From positions 1 through 64,000 of the IMG/VR virus record IMGVR_UViG_3300032288_002134: 64,000 nucleotides of DNA, one strand, 5' to 3'. The stretch's first letter is position 1, and each line of letters opens with the position of its first letter. Below the pieces are notes generated by a model that was given only the letters and a program-made list of their open reading frames with translations, did not search any database and was not told where the DNA came from. Source of the DNA: a virus. The translations under genes and the position numbers were made by a program. Of this stretch, positions 51,765-59,471 are shown one piece after another.

Positions 51765-51785
51765 GAGGCTTAGCGATTAGTTAGC
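51765..51785. repeat. GAGGYTTAGCGATTAGTTAGC repeat, copy 1
   Basis: This 21-mer, with one pyrimidine change, also occurs at 59441-59461. Each copy lies just past the 3' end of a leftward gene (51793-52464 and 59472-59696). The base pairs beyond it (cgccacgttat here, cgccataacgt there) are inverted complements of one another. Confidence 0.65.
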
Positions 51786-51792
51786 ACCAATA

Positions 51793-52464
51793 CTACCATC
51801 CTGCACATTTGAGAATATGTAGTCCTAATTTTGGCTCAACACAATTATTTAATAAGGTTCTTTTATCCCCTTTGTAATTGTGCCAATCTTTTATTTCATA
51901 CCCTTTTGCATCCATTTTTATTTTTAGCGTTATACCTTTATTGTTGCCAGTATCATTAGTTTTTATTTCTATTTTAGGTATTTCAAAGTTTGTCCAAAAT
52001 GAATGTCTGCCAATATATTGCGGAGTTATAAGTGGTTCGTACCAACTTTTTACATTTTCTACTACAAATTTTATTTCTTTTCCTTTTGTATATTGTTGCA
52101 AAAACAATATTTCTTCATACAATTTCATATCAGGAAATAATGCTTTACCCTTACCATTGCAATATGCTTTAAATCTCATTCTGCTATGTGTTGGACAAGG
52201 CGGTGAACACCATATAAAATCATAATTCATAAAATTATCTTGTAAATATTGATGAGCATCGGCAACAATCACCTTATCGTTTGGATAAAAGTCTTGATAT
52301 ATTTTAGCAATACTCTCATTATATTCAACTGCGGTTACTTCTACATTTTCCCAAAGTTTGCGATTACCTCCTATGCCACAATACAGATTAAGAACCCGTA
52401 CTGGTGCTAACAGCACATTGCCAAAAGTGGGGGTTTCCGTTTTCAAATCAAGTTTATCTTTCAT
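51793..52464 (-). CDS. Short C5 cytosine DNA methyltransferase-like protein, copy 1
   Basis: 223 residues. VRVLNLYCGIGGNR is the AdoMet-binding motif I, DFIWCSPPCPTHSRMRF holds the catalytic PC (C90, with PCP in place of the usual PCQ), and FVVENVKSW is the ENV motif. The large target-recognition domain of Dcm enzymes is absent, so specificity is unclear. It is clearly paralogous to 60278-60919 (shared VLNLY, EVTAVE, DAHQYL, DFIW-S-PPCPTHSR-RF). It may protect phage DNA from restriction. No cognate endonuclease is present. Confidence 0.75.
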   Translation of the reverse strand: MKDKLDLKTETPTFGNVLLAPVRVLNLYCGIGGNRKLWENVEVTAVEYNESIAKIYQDFYPNDKVIVADAHQYLQDNFMNYDFIWCSPPCPTHSRMRFKAYCNGKGKALFPDMKLYEEILFLQQYTKGKEIKFVVENVKSWYEPLITPQYIGRHSFWTNFEIPKIEIKTNDTGNNKGITLKIKMDAKGYEIKDWHNYKGDKRTLLNNCVEPKLGLHILKCAGW

Positions 52465-52530
52465 ATTAAATTTAGTTTTTCAATTAAAGTTTAGTGGTAC
52501 AATGCCCCACCTTCGGCAATCTGCAAAACG

Positions 52531-52770
52531 TTATCCTTTAAATATTTCTACTTTTATTCCTTTGTCTGTCAGCTCTTTATGTCTGTACTCTTGTAGTTTT
52601 GTCGCTTTACCTCCAGGTGTCTTCACCTCTATGAATAGAACATCAGAGTTCGGTGGTATGGCGATAAGATCTGGTATGCCATTCTTGTTTGTCTTAGTCA
52701 GCTTGATGACGTAGTATCCTTGAGCCTCCAATTCTTTAATCTTCTTGGTCTGTATCTGTTGCTCCGTCAT
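52531..52770 (-). CDS. VRR-NUC nuclease
   Basis: 79 residues, a complete stand-alone VRR-NUC domain. GIPDLIAIPPNSDVLFIEVKTPGGKATKLQEYRHKEL gives the catalytic D34, E48-x-K50 and Q60 typical of this PD-(D/E)XK branch. Phage members act as structure-specific (junction or flap) endonucleases. It lies 100-200 bp from the helicase-side genes of the replication block. Confidence 0.85.
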   Translation of the reverse strand: MTEQQIQTKKIKELEAQGYYVIKLTKTNKNGIPDLIAIPPNSDVLFIEVKTPGGKATKLQEYRHKELTDKGIKVEIFKG

Positions 52771-52818
52771 ATACCATTGTTATTATTGAGAAGATTAAAA
52801 ATATAAGTATAGCCATTG

Positions 52819-53109
52819 TCACGACATTATAACCTGTTTGTAGAATTCATTCGCCTCAGCAGAGTCCATGACTAATTTCTCAAGTTTCTCTCTGTCTTCA
52901 AAGTCTATGGCGAACCTGTAAGCGGAGAAGAATTGGTATGGGTAGCAGGTATTGTCAAGGTCTATCTCATGCAGTTGAAATGCCAGTAGCCCTTGAGGTA
53001 GCACAACGGTGGCAAAGATAATATGGTATTCTTCACCTTCCTTTACCCATTTGCTCAAAGGTATGTCATTGGGTCTTGCAATGTCATCAATACATATACA
53101 TCTTATCAT
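52819..53109 (-). CDS. Conserved Bacteroidota phage protein, 96 aa
   Basis: MIRCICIDDIARPNDIPLSKWVKEGEEYHIIF...LLAFQLHEIDL...FFSAYRFAI. The CIDD-x-x-(R/K)PN-(D/E)-IP-x-SKW-(I/V)-K-x-GEEY start and (F/Y)-x-A-x-RF end are blocks I have seen in phages and prophages of Bacteroidota. It probably adopts a small SH3-like barrel. No function established. Confidence 0.6.
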   Translation of the reverse strand: MIRCICIDDIARPNDIPLSKWVKEGEEYHIIFATVVLPQGLLAFQLHEIDLDNTCYPYQFFSAYRFAIDFEDREKLEKLVMDSAEANEFYKQVIMS

Positions 53110-53393
53110 TTTTTTGTTGATTTTTTATTGTGACCATTTCTTGCTCTGTTGGTGCTTTTGGACTCAGAGACAAGCTTTCCTGATTTGGTATGGCTCATGT
53201 CTTTGCCATCACCGTTGCCGTATGTACCGGCATCTCTGTTTTTACGATTGAGTTCTACCCTGTAGTTCTTACGCTCCTCTGTCTCGTGGTATGCCTTGTC
53301 GTAGGCAAGCTTCTTCTTCCTGCGTTCTTCTGACATACCAAGTTTGTCATAAGATGGGTGCTTACCGGCTAATGAGTTCTTTTTACTTTTCAT
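53106..53393 (-). CDS. Small basic phage protein, 95 aa
   Basis: YDKAYHETEERKNYRVELNRKNRDAGTYGNGDGKDMSHTKSGKLVSESKSTNRARNG. This is a family I recognise from marine and gut phages by its GTYGNGDGKDxSH and NRARNG blocks. Strongly basic, helical N-terminus. Nucleic-acid binding is likely from composition; the role is unknown. Overlaps both neighbours by a few bases. Confidence 0.6.
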   Translation of the reverse strand: MKSKKNSLAGKHPSYDKLGMSEERRKKKLAYDKAYHETEERKNYRVELNRKNRDAGTYGNGDGKDMSHTKSGKLVSESKSTNRARNGHNKKSTKK

Positions 53394-54610
53394 AGTGTTC
53401 TTCTAAAATGGTTAACGGTATAATCTTTTTTCTTTGTCACTGCTCTATATACATCGTATTCGATGCCTCCCTTTGCGAATATCCAATAGACGTTGTTCTC
53501 AAGCCTCTCCTTGGTGGTCATACGGTCTTTAGACTGCCAATAACTCGTTGCGCTGAAGTCTATGTTGTAGTAGACCAAGAACTCTGCGTTACGCAGGGAA
53601 ATCCCCTCACGCCCAGAAACAATCTGCAATGCGATCGACTTGTCGGTGTTGTTGAACTCGTCAAGCTCTGTAGTCAAACTATCATCAAAAACATCTTTTA
53701 ACGCAGTTAGTTCCGCTTTGAATTTATAGAAGATACCAATCTTCTTACCGGCAAAATGCTCCTTTATAAAATCAGCCTTTGACGTGTCTATTATCATGGA
53801 ATTTCCACTCTCAAATTTTATCGTGCCGGAGTATAATTGGTGTAATTTCATCATCAACTTAACTGGAGTATCTGCCAGGATAACTTCCTCTCTACCTTCT
53901 ACTACTAAACTTTTCTTGAGCTTATTTATCAGGAAGTAGGTCGAATCTTTTAGCTCCACCTCTAATACCTCCTCTGTCACGTTTGAGGCGAACCCTGCCT
54001 CCTTTTGAGTATAGGAGATGGTGTATAGCTTCATCATTTTTAAGATGGTCTCCTTGCCATTGGAATAGTCTCTGATGAACAGGCTGTTTATCTTCTTCTC
54101 CTTCACGTCAACGTAGTCGTTGGCAAACCTGTAGAAGTTAGCGTATTGTTCAAACGGATTACCTTTGATGCCATATACCTGATGGTACATCTGAGAGTAA
54201 GACTCCGGTGTAGGTGTTCCGGACAATAGTATTACTTTCATTCTGTTCTTGCTCAGGATAGCTTTGATGTCTTTGGCTCTCTTGTTTGGTTTAGGGAATG
54301 CTCCCATGCCATGTGCTTCGTCAAGGATTAGCATATCCCATTTTTGATTGTCTATGGTATGAAGGCTCTCGTAGTTTATGACTGTTATGTTGTATGCAGG
54401 AGATAGCATTTCGTAGTCTGCTGTGATTGTGCTTATTGCTTTTTTCTTTGTGATGAACAGTACGTTTTTTTCGTTCATTTGCTGTGCTATGCCAAGGCTT
54501 GTGAGTGTCTTACCGGTTCGTACCTCCATTGCAAGGTATAAGAAATTATACTTCCTTAGTATTTCACAGCCTTCAGATATGATGTTCTTTTGATAGTCTC
54601 TAAATTCCAT
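53390..54610 (-). CDS. SF2 (SNF2/DEAD-type) DNA helicase
   Basis: 406 residues from the ATG at 54610 (MEFRDYQKNI); the in-frame ATG at 54643 lies deeper in the upstream gene. FRDYQ is the Q-like motif, EVRTGKT (30-35) Walker A, LDEAH (96-100) motif II, and LLSGTPTPES (about 128-137) motif III. A second RecA-like domain ends with REGISLRNAEFLVYYNIDFSATSYWQSKDRMTTKER, carrying motifs V and VI. Translocates on DNA in replication or repair. It overlaps the upstream gene by 11 nt. Confidence 0.85.
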   Translation of the reverse strand: MEFRDYQKNIISEGCEILRKYNFLYLAMEVRTGKTLTSLGIAQQMNEKNVLFITKKKAISTITADYEMLSPAYNITVINYESLHTIDNQKWDMLILDEAHGMGAFPKPNKRAKDIKAILSKNRMKVILLSGTPTPESYSQMYHQVYGIKGNPFEQYANFYRFANDYVDVKEKKINSLFIRDYSNGKETILKMMKLYTISYTQKEAGFASNVTEEVLEVELKDSTYFLINKLKKSLVVEGREEVILADTPVKLMMKLHQLYSGTIKFESGNSMIIDTSKADFIKEHFAGKKIGIFYKFKAELTALKDVFDDSLTTELDEFNNTDKSIALQIVSGREGISLRNAEFLVYYNIDFSATSYWQSKDRMTTKERLENNVYWIFAKGGIEYDVYRAVTKKKDYTVNHFRRTL

Positions 54611-54827
54611 TTTCTTGTTCGTATAGTTTTTTGTAATAGGCAAGGCTGTTCACTGCTCTGTCGTACACTTCTTTATGTGTCTTATATTTTTTTACCAATA
54701 CAGTAGTTACAGCCTTACCTCTTCCGGTAGTTTTTTCGATCTTGGTATCCAAGATACTCAATATCATGGCACACTTTTCTACCATCTCCTTGTTTGAATA
54801 CCCTGGTATCCTTTCAAATATATCCAT
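54600..54827 (-). CDS. Hypothetical helical protein, 75 aa
   Basis: Not recognised. Helices with a Lys/Thr-rich loop (KIEKTTGRGKAVTTVLVKKYKTHKEVYDRAV). It lies between primase-helicase and SF2 helicase genes and overlaps the latter, so a replication accessory role is likely by context only. Confidence 0.5.
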   Translation of the reverse strand: MDIFERIPGYSNKEMVEKCAMILSILDTKIEKTTGRGKAVTTVLVKKYKTHKEVYDRAVNSLAYYKKLYEQENGI

Positions 54828-54843
54828 CAGAAATCTATGTGTG

Positions 54844-57219
54844 TTATTCTTTAAAGATTATCCATCTACCCATTTGATCTCTACCTTCTTCCGGAATTAA
54901 ATCTTTAAATGTAGCATAGGAGATAAGCCATTTATAAAATTTTGTTCTACTTATTGTCATCTTTGCTTTTGGTCCATAGTCCGGATGTTCCTCCACAAAG
55001 TTATAATATAAATCATTTTTATACAGCCTTTCATCTGTTTTCAATAAATAATTTTTCTCAGTCTTATCCACAAGACCACACCACTCTATGAACTCATGGC
55101 AGGTCTCTGCTGATAACTTACGGACATTCAGGTTGATTAGCTTGGCTTTTACTAAGCCGGTGTCAAGATAGTTCCTAAGACAGTTTATCATGTAGTTGTC
55201 AAACTCACACCAGTCTATGTCATCCCAATCCCCGAACATAAGCTTGCCGAACTCATCCAATGGAGTGAAACTCTTGGAGTAGTATTGGTGTAACTCAAGC
55301 TCCCACTTACGTCTCTCAAAGGAATTGCCTGCTCCTTTTATGGCATAGTTGGTAGTGATGGCTATCTTAGGTGACTTACTCAATGGTATCTTTATGGCAT
55401 CCTTGTTCTTCTTCTCAAGGGTCAGACCCTCAGTGATGAGAGAGAATAGTCGCTCAAACTCAAAGTGCTTCTTCACGTCATCGAATACCAATATCTGAGT
55501 GTCTGCCGATACAAGCTGATAGGCAAATGATTTCTCAAAGTTGAACAGCTTACCATCTATGGTTACTACCTTTTTCATTTTACCTAAAGCATTGATGATG
55601 AGACCTTTGCCAGTGCCACCTTCAGGATTATCGGAGATGACCTCATCGTTAAGTATGACTGCCGGACAGAACGAAAGGTTCTTGAAGCCATGCATCAGGA
55701 ATCCTATTGTGCTTTCCATTGATGCAATCCTGTTGGAGTCATTCCGGTTAATGTTGTAGATAAACTTTTTAAAGTCGCATTGATCGGAGATGTTACATAG
55801 GGAGAAGTTACGGTCAATGACATGGTCTTTCCATACATAGCCACCAAGGTCAAGGTAATCTATTGGTCTTATCTCCTCCTTTGTAATCTTGACAGCGCAG
55901 TTCTTGTAGTACAAGTATGAACTTGTCTTGGTATCTTCAATGAAGTATATTTCTATTGTGGCGAGCAGAGATAAGAACTCCTCCTTGAAGAATCTGGTGT
56001 TGTCGGCAAAGTAATTATAGACACTGACATCGTCAATCTCAAGTAGGTAGTTTAGGACAAAGTCTTTTATCTCCTTCTCAGAGGTGTGGTCTATCAGGTT
56101 ATTTGTTACCTTTATGAAGATATGGTTCTTGCTACCTTCCGGAAAGTATTTGTAGAAGCCTGAGTCCTCCAAGAAGTTCTTGAAGAGGATATGTTCTATC
56201 CTTGTTGAGCCTTTGTCGTTCTTAGACCAAAAGGTAAAGATAGAGTTCTCTTGTTCTACTTTGTTAAGCACTGCATCTATGACATCAACTTCAAGGCTTG
56301 ACTCTTGTAGCTGATATCTAAGTTCGTTTTTTGTTGCTCCCCTCCGAAGTTTTGCTCTTATGTTATTTATCTTCTCTTCGTCTTCGTAGTACTTTGTTCC
56401 AAAGTTAGCTACGTTCTTATAGGCAGAGTCTACCAATTGTGCTATCTCTCTATGGTCAAAGCCATCGGTAGCATATTGGTTTAGTACATACAAGGCAAGG
56501 CTTTTGTTTATACCAAAGTCATTCATAGCCATCGCCAGTACATATCCATTGTGGTTTCGCTGACCTTCAATCATAGGGTACTTCTTATACCACCACTTGA
56601 CAAGGATGTCCACTATCTTGTTCTCATCTGTTATCGGGATGGTTGGCTTGTCTCTGTACTTGTTCACCTCTGTGTATTCAATCTCTTCTATGATATCCCA
56701 TACGGAGGACTTGTCATTCACATGAATCAATGGGTCGTATGACTCGTAGCATACACGAGACACGTTCTTGGATGTCTTGTCAAAGTATTCTGAGTTGAAA
56801 TACTTCTCTAATGAGTTGAAGTAGTTGACGTGGTTGTCCGGATCTGCCGGTATCTTTACCAATACCTTCAGCCCATTGCCGGAAGGCGATATGAATACCG
56901 AAAAGACATACTTGTTTTTGGATAGTATCTCCTTGTCGTTTAGTAAGTCCTTCTGTTTATTGTACCCATCGAAGTCAAGACAGATAAGACCAGAATGCTC
57001 AAGAAGGGAATTGTCTAATCTCTTTTTAAATGTTCCGGAGAAGCATATCGCAGGTAGCAATTTTTTTATCTCATTGCGCTCATTTTTATTCTTCTCACTG
57101 CGTATTCTTTTGACGATTTCTTTAGATGCCCCATCTCGGATTCGCACTAATATCGCATTTACGTCTCTGTAGAAAGGAGTATCAGTGTCCTTAATATTTT
57201 TAAATATAGTTACATTCAT
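54844..57219 (-). CDS. Primase-helicase (BT4734-type primase, PriCT-like, SF3-like helicase)
   Basis: 791 residues. Residues 1-165: BT4734-like/archaeo-eukaryotic primase-type domain (SGLICLDFDGY and FSVFISPSGNGLKVLVKIPAD contain the catalytic acidic and basic residues). About 190-270: PriCT-like helical region (EGQRNHNGYVLAMAMNDFGI). About 500-670: P-loop helicase with Walker A GGTGKG (534-539), Walker B QILVFDDVKK and sensor 1 ITTN. It starts the phage replisome by priming and unwinding. Its upstream region carries module B and a separate terminator, so it has its own promoter. Confidence 0.85.
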   Translation of the reverse strand: MNVTIFKNIKDTDTPFYRDVNAILVRIRDGASKEIVKRIRSEKNKNERNEIKKLLPAICFSGTFKKRLDNSLLEHSGLICLDFDGYNKQKDLLNDKEILSKNKYVFSVFISPSGNGLKVLVKIPADPDNHVNYFNSLEKYFNSEYFDKTSKNVSRVCYESYDPLIHVNDKSSVWDIIEEIEYTEVNKYRDKPTIPITDENKIVDILVKWWYKKYPMIEGQRNHNGYVLAMAMNDFGINKSLALYVLNQYATDGFDHREIAQLVDSAYKNVANFGTKYYEDEEKINNIRAKLRRGATKNELRYQLQESSLEVDVIDAVLNKVEQENSIFTFWSKNDKGSTRIEHILFKNFLEDSGFYKYFPEGSKNHIFIKVTNNLIDHTSEKEIKDFVLNYLLEIDDVSVYNYFADNTRFFKEEFLSLLATIEIYFIEDTKTSSYLYYKNCAVKITKEEIRPIDYLDLGGYVWKDHVIDRNFSLCNISDQCDFKKFIYNINRNDSNRIASMESTIGFLMHGFKNLSFCPAVILNDEVISDNPEGGTGKGLIINALGKMKKVVTIDGKLFNFEKSFAYQLVSADTQILVFDDVKKHFEFERLFSLITEGLTLEKKNKDAIKIPLSKSPKIAITTNYAIKGAGNSFERRKWELELHQYYSKSFTPLDEFGKLMFGDWDDIDWCEFDNYMINCLRNYLDTGLVKAKLINLNVRKLSAETCHEFIEWCGLVDKTEKNYLLKTDERLYKNDLYYNFVEEHPDYGPKAKMTISRTKFYKWLISYATFKDLIPEEGRDQMGRWIIFKE

Positions 57220-57406
57220 GTCGTTTTATTATTTTTTATGTCGAAAAAATGTCAGTTTAATGTCAATATATTTATTATAACTTATTGATTTTCTTTTCTT
57301 ATGTCGAAAATGTCGAAAATAGAAATGAAATGAAATTCATAGAATTTTATAAATAGTAAAAAATATATAGAGAGTATATAGGAAAAAAATTCGGTTTTTC
57401 GGTTGG
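57220..57406. promoter_or_regulatory. Noncoding module B: phased ATGTC motifs, TGTCGAAAA pair and 26-mer
   Basis: ATGTC occurs at 57238, 57249 and 57260, exactly 11 nt apart. TGTCGAAAA lies at 57239-57247 and in tandem at 57302-57310 and 57311-57319. After 39 nt comes the 26-mer at 57359-57384, identical to 6802-6827. Elements and gap match module A in the same orientation, though the gene here is transcribed in the opposite direction. No TAnnTTTG box is seen on the minus strand. Confidence 0.6.
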
Positions 57407-57434
57407 GTAAAAAAGGGGAAGCCTAAACTTCCCC
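57407..57434 (-). terminator. Terminator of the SSB-like gene
   Basis: On the minus strand GGGGAAG (57434-57428) pairs with CTTCCCC (57421-57415) over a 6-nt loop, and a run of six T follows. It separates the SSB-like/ThyX unit from the primase unit. Confidence 0.75.
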
Positions 57435-57466
57435 CTAACACACATGAGACACACACACAATAATTT

Positions 57467-57769
57467 TTAAAATGGCAAATCTTCATCAGGTTCTTCTGAC
57501 TTTGTCTTTTTGGAAGACTGTGCCTTATTTGTTATTTGTTTGGCTTCTGTGACACTTTCACCACCTTTCGGGGTGTATGTATCCAACTCTAAATAAAAGT
57601 TGCCTGTACGGGCTTTTTTTACGTTCAAGTTTATCCAGCCATTTTTTTCATGTTGTTTCATAAACCTGATGGCATCATCAAGTTTGACTGAGAGTCTTCC
57701 GACTACGAACTCTGGAGCATTTTCGTTTCTCTTAAATGAGAATCCATCGGCAAATAATTTTTCTTCCAT
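57467..57769 (-). CDS. Single-stranded DNA-binding-type protein
   Basis: 100 residues. The body is strand-rich and basic (NGWINLNVKKARTGNFYLELDTYTPKG), then a disordered linker, ending SEEPDEDLPF. An acidic tail closing with D-x-(L/I/P)-PF is the hallmark of SSB proteins, used to recruit partner enzymes. The OB fold itself is not obvious at this length. Location between ThyX and primase fits. Leader TTTAATCAA-ATG. Confidence 0.65.
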   Translation of the reverse strand: MEEKLFADGFSFKRNENAPEFVVGRLSVKLDDAIRFMKQHEKNGWINLNVKKARTGNFYLELDTYTPKGGESVTEAKQITNKAQSSKKTKSEEPDEDLPF

Positions 57770-57797
57770 TTGATTAAATTTTAGAATGTGAAAATAA

Positions 57798-58433
57798 TTA
57801 AAAATTTAGAGCTTTAGAAATGTTTGGAAACTTTTCTGTGAATATATTTTTTATCTCATCGGCTATCTCTCGGTGTTCAAGTTGGGTATGTTCATCGCAT
57901 CTGATTTGCAAGTAGTGTATCCAACTTCTGACAGAGCCTTTCATGTACAGCGTGGTCTGAGTTGCCAATGGCAGAATCATCCTGGCGCATTCTCTTGCTA
58001 TGTCATTGTCAATCATTGCATTGTATAACTCTTGTGCTTGTGCTATCAGGCTCTCAATCTTTTGTCCGAAGTATAGTTGGTCTTCCAGATCTGCGAGATT
58101 CTCGGATGACTGTCTGTTGGTTTTACCTTTGTATCTCAGATTGATTGATTCAATACCTGTGGCTTTAGAATAACGCTGTGAGAACTCTTGGAAGGAGAAC
58201 GACCGGTGTCTAAGAATCTGTTGCGCTATCGCCCTGCTTGTGACTATCTCAACGGTCATATCAACCATCTCAAAGGGAGACCAATGTTTGTTTTTAATGA
58301 GGTAGCTGATTAGTCTGTCGGATGTTTCTGTGTTGTGTTGGTTTTCCGGATTGCTCACCCTTGCTGTATAGACAATAAGTTGTTCCGGAGTCATATTCGC
58401 TGCCTGTGTGAGGCTTATGAGCTTTGCTTTCAT
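57798..58433 (-). CDS. thyX: Flavin-dependent thymidylate synthase
   Basis: 211 residues. The ThyX signature RHRSFSFQEFSQRY (R75-x-R77, S80, S85, R87) is intact, preceded by HWSPFEMVDMTVEIVTSRAIAQQILRH. The C-terminal part carries RSWIHYLQIRCDEHTQLEHREIADEI, the substrate-binding Arg and helix. Makes dTMP from dUMP using methylenetetrahydrofolate and FAD. Supplies thymidine for this AT-rich genome. Its ATG overlaps the upstream stop. Confidence 0.93.
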   Translation of the reverse strand: MKAKLISLTQAANMTPEQLIVYTARVSNPENQHNTETSDRLISYLIKNKHWSPFEMVDMTVEIVTSRAIAQQILRHRSFSFQEFSQRYSKATGIESINLRYKGKTNRQSSENLADLEDQLYFGQKIESLIAQAQELYNAMIDNDIARECARMILPLATQTTLYMKGSVRSWIHYLQIRCDEHTQLEHREIADEIKNIFTEKFPNISKALNF

Positions 58434-58669
58434 ATTAAAATTTTATCTAAGTTAATGTTTTTGTTTTCAAGGATACCATAGAACTCTTCAAATACCTTAT
58501 CAAGTAGTTCGTGACTATCCATCTGTTTGTGGTCTAATTGGTTTTCAATTTGCTTCCTGATGCTTCGTATCTCCCATAAGGCTAAAGCCATGTCAAGTGC
58601 TTGGACACATCTCATGTGCGCTACAGAGTCATCGAAGTCATCAAGGTTAAATTCTAATATTGCTTTCAT
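58430..58669 (-). CDS. Hypothetical acidic helical protein, 79 aa
   Basis: Not recognised. MKAILEFNLDDFDDSVAHMRCVQALDMALALWEIRSIRKQIEN resembles small phage proteins that begin with an (I/L)-x-F-(D/N)LDD-x-D motif and a long helix. Coupled (ATGA) to thyX. Confidence 0.55.
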   Translation of the reverse strand: MKAILEFNLDDFDDSVAHMRCVQALDMALALWEIRSIRKQIENQLDHKQMDSHELLDKVFEEFYGILENKNINLDKILI

Positions 58670-58717
58670 ATCGTTTTGTTGATGTTACCATTTCGTTGAT
58701 GTCAACGCTACGGTTGT

Positions 58718-58957
58718 TTATAAATCTTTGTTTAGTTCGTTGTACACTTCAAACCACCAATCAAAGGTAGAGTTAAGTTCGGTGTTGAATGGATTTGAAT
58801 GTGGATTACCGGATAAGACAGTTCTAACTGTTAACCTTGCTGCTTTAATTGCAATCAAAGTGCATAGAATCTCATTTCCGCAATCGGTATCTTCATCCTG
58901 GAGCAGGTTTTTAAACTCTGCTATTAGTTGTTCTGCTTTTTCTTTCGGATTAATCAT
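58718..58957 (-). CDS. Small helical protein, 79 aa
   Basis: From the ATG at 58957 (MINPKEKAEQLIAEFKNLL); a farther in-frame start at 59044 would run into the upstream gene. NPKEKAEQL-(I/V)-x-x-F starts a family found, as I recall, in Bacteroidota phages, with Cys and Trp later (DCGNEIL...FDWWFEVYNEL). Function unknown. Confidence 0.5.
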   Translation of the reverse strand: MINPKEKAEQLIAEFKNLLQDEDTDCGNEILCTLIAIKAARLTVRTVLSGNPHSNPFNTELNSTFDWWFEVYNELNKDL

Positions 58958-59159
58958 AATATTTTTTAAAAGTTGTGTTATAATAATCTTCGTATGATTT
59001 ATATTTTTCCCAAAAATCATCTTGCCTAGCAATTCTTGTAGCATCTATTATCTGCTCTTTCTCCATTTTTATGACTTTTTCTATTAGCCATGGAGGTAAC
59101 TGGAATTTAAGTGAAGACCATTCTTCAATTAACCATTCTACTGCTGTTAGTTTTTCCAT
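58950..59159 (-). CDS. TAVEWL-type small phage protein, 69 aa
   Basis: MEKLTAVEWLIEEWSSL...KMEKEQIIDA...SYEDYYNTTF. The TAVEWL(I/V)E start, MEKEQI-(I/M)-x-A helix and YYNxTF end are blocks I recognise from small proteins of Bacteroidota phages and prophages. No known function. Overlaps the next gene by 8 nt. Confidence 0.6.
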   Translation of the reverse strand: MEKLTAVEWLIEEWSSLKFQLPPWLIEKVIKMEKEQIIDATRIARQDDFWEKYKSYEDYYNTTFKKYYD

Positions 59160-59182
59160 GTTATTTGTTTTAAGTTATCAGG

Positions 59183-59198
59183 GGGACATTGATGTCCC
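59183..59198 (-). other. Perfect hairpin between tRNA-like gene and next gene
   Basis: GGGACAT (59183-59189) and ATGTCCC (59192-59198) flank a TG loop. It lies 12 nt beyond the tRNA-like element on the leftward transcript. It could stop or process the RNA; no T-run follows. Confidence 0.45.
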
Positions 59199-59210
59199 TC
59201 TGTGAAAAAT

Positions 59211-59293
59211 AGTCAGGACAGGATTCGAACCTGCATCCCCATACTATTGGGTAAACGGATTTGCACCGTATGTTAACTTTACACTACCTGACT
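59211..59293 (-). tRNA. tRNA-like gene with shortened anticodon arm (Cys GCA or Leu CAA reading)
   Basis: 83 nt. The acceptor stem AGTCAGG/CCTGACT is a perfect 7 bp, the T arm GCAGG-TTCGAAT-CCTGT is canonical, the D stem is GTGT/ACAT with a loop lacking the usual GG, and the variable arm is a CCCA/TGGG hairpin. The anticodon stem is only ACGG/CCGT around TGCAAAT. Canonical counting gives anticodon CAA with a non-U at position 33. Restoring two missing bases (A and T) would give the standard Cys loop TTGCAAA. No CCA is encoded. Confidence 0.5.
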
Positions 59294-59362
59294 TTACCGT
59301 TCCTGCCTACTTTATGTACATACGGTAAAAGATGCATCCTCATAACCTTCGGGCAGGTAAGT

Positions 59363-59418
59363 TATTAGTTAGGACATAATTTGAACATCTATTGCCCATG
59401 CCATTCCGCCACCTGACA
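59363..59418 (-). pseudogene. Truncated tRNA-like remnant
   Basis: On the minus strand TGTCAGG-TG-GCGGAATGG resembles the acceptor and D arm of class II (Leu) tRNAs. It is followed after a short gap by TTCAAAT as T loop and CCTAACT as partner acceptor strand, with mismatches. The anticodon and variable arms are missing. It lies 70 nt from the better tRNA-like element and shares its CAGGT acceptor start. Confidence 0.3.
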
Positions 59419-59440
59419 TAAAAAATATCCGCCATAACGT

Positions 59441-59461
59441 GAGGTTTAGCGATTAGTTAGC
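59441..59461. repeat. GAGGYTTAGCGATTAGTTAGC repeat, copy 2
   Basis: See 51765-51785. Here the repeat sits between the tRNA-like remnant and the 3' end of the gene at 59472. Additional palindromic words of the same flavour (CCGCTAACAAGCGG at 59557-59570 inside the gene, CGCCAACCGCCC near 59730 upstream of it) surround this gene only. Confidence 0.6.
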
Positions 59462-59471
59462 GGTAATGCGC

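Noticed and set aside
59294-59362. Third tRNA-shaped element (CCTGCC/GGCAGG arms)
   Set aside because: Acceptor-like arms pair, but there is no recognisable T loop or anticodon arm on either strand.
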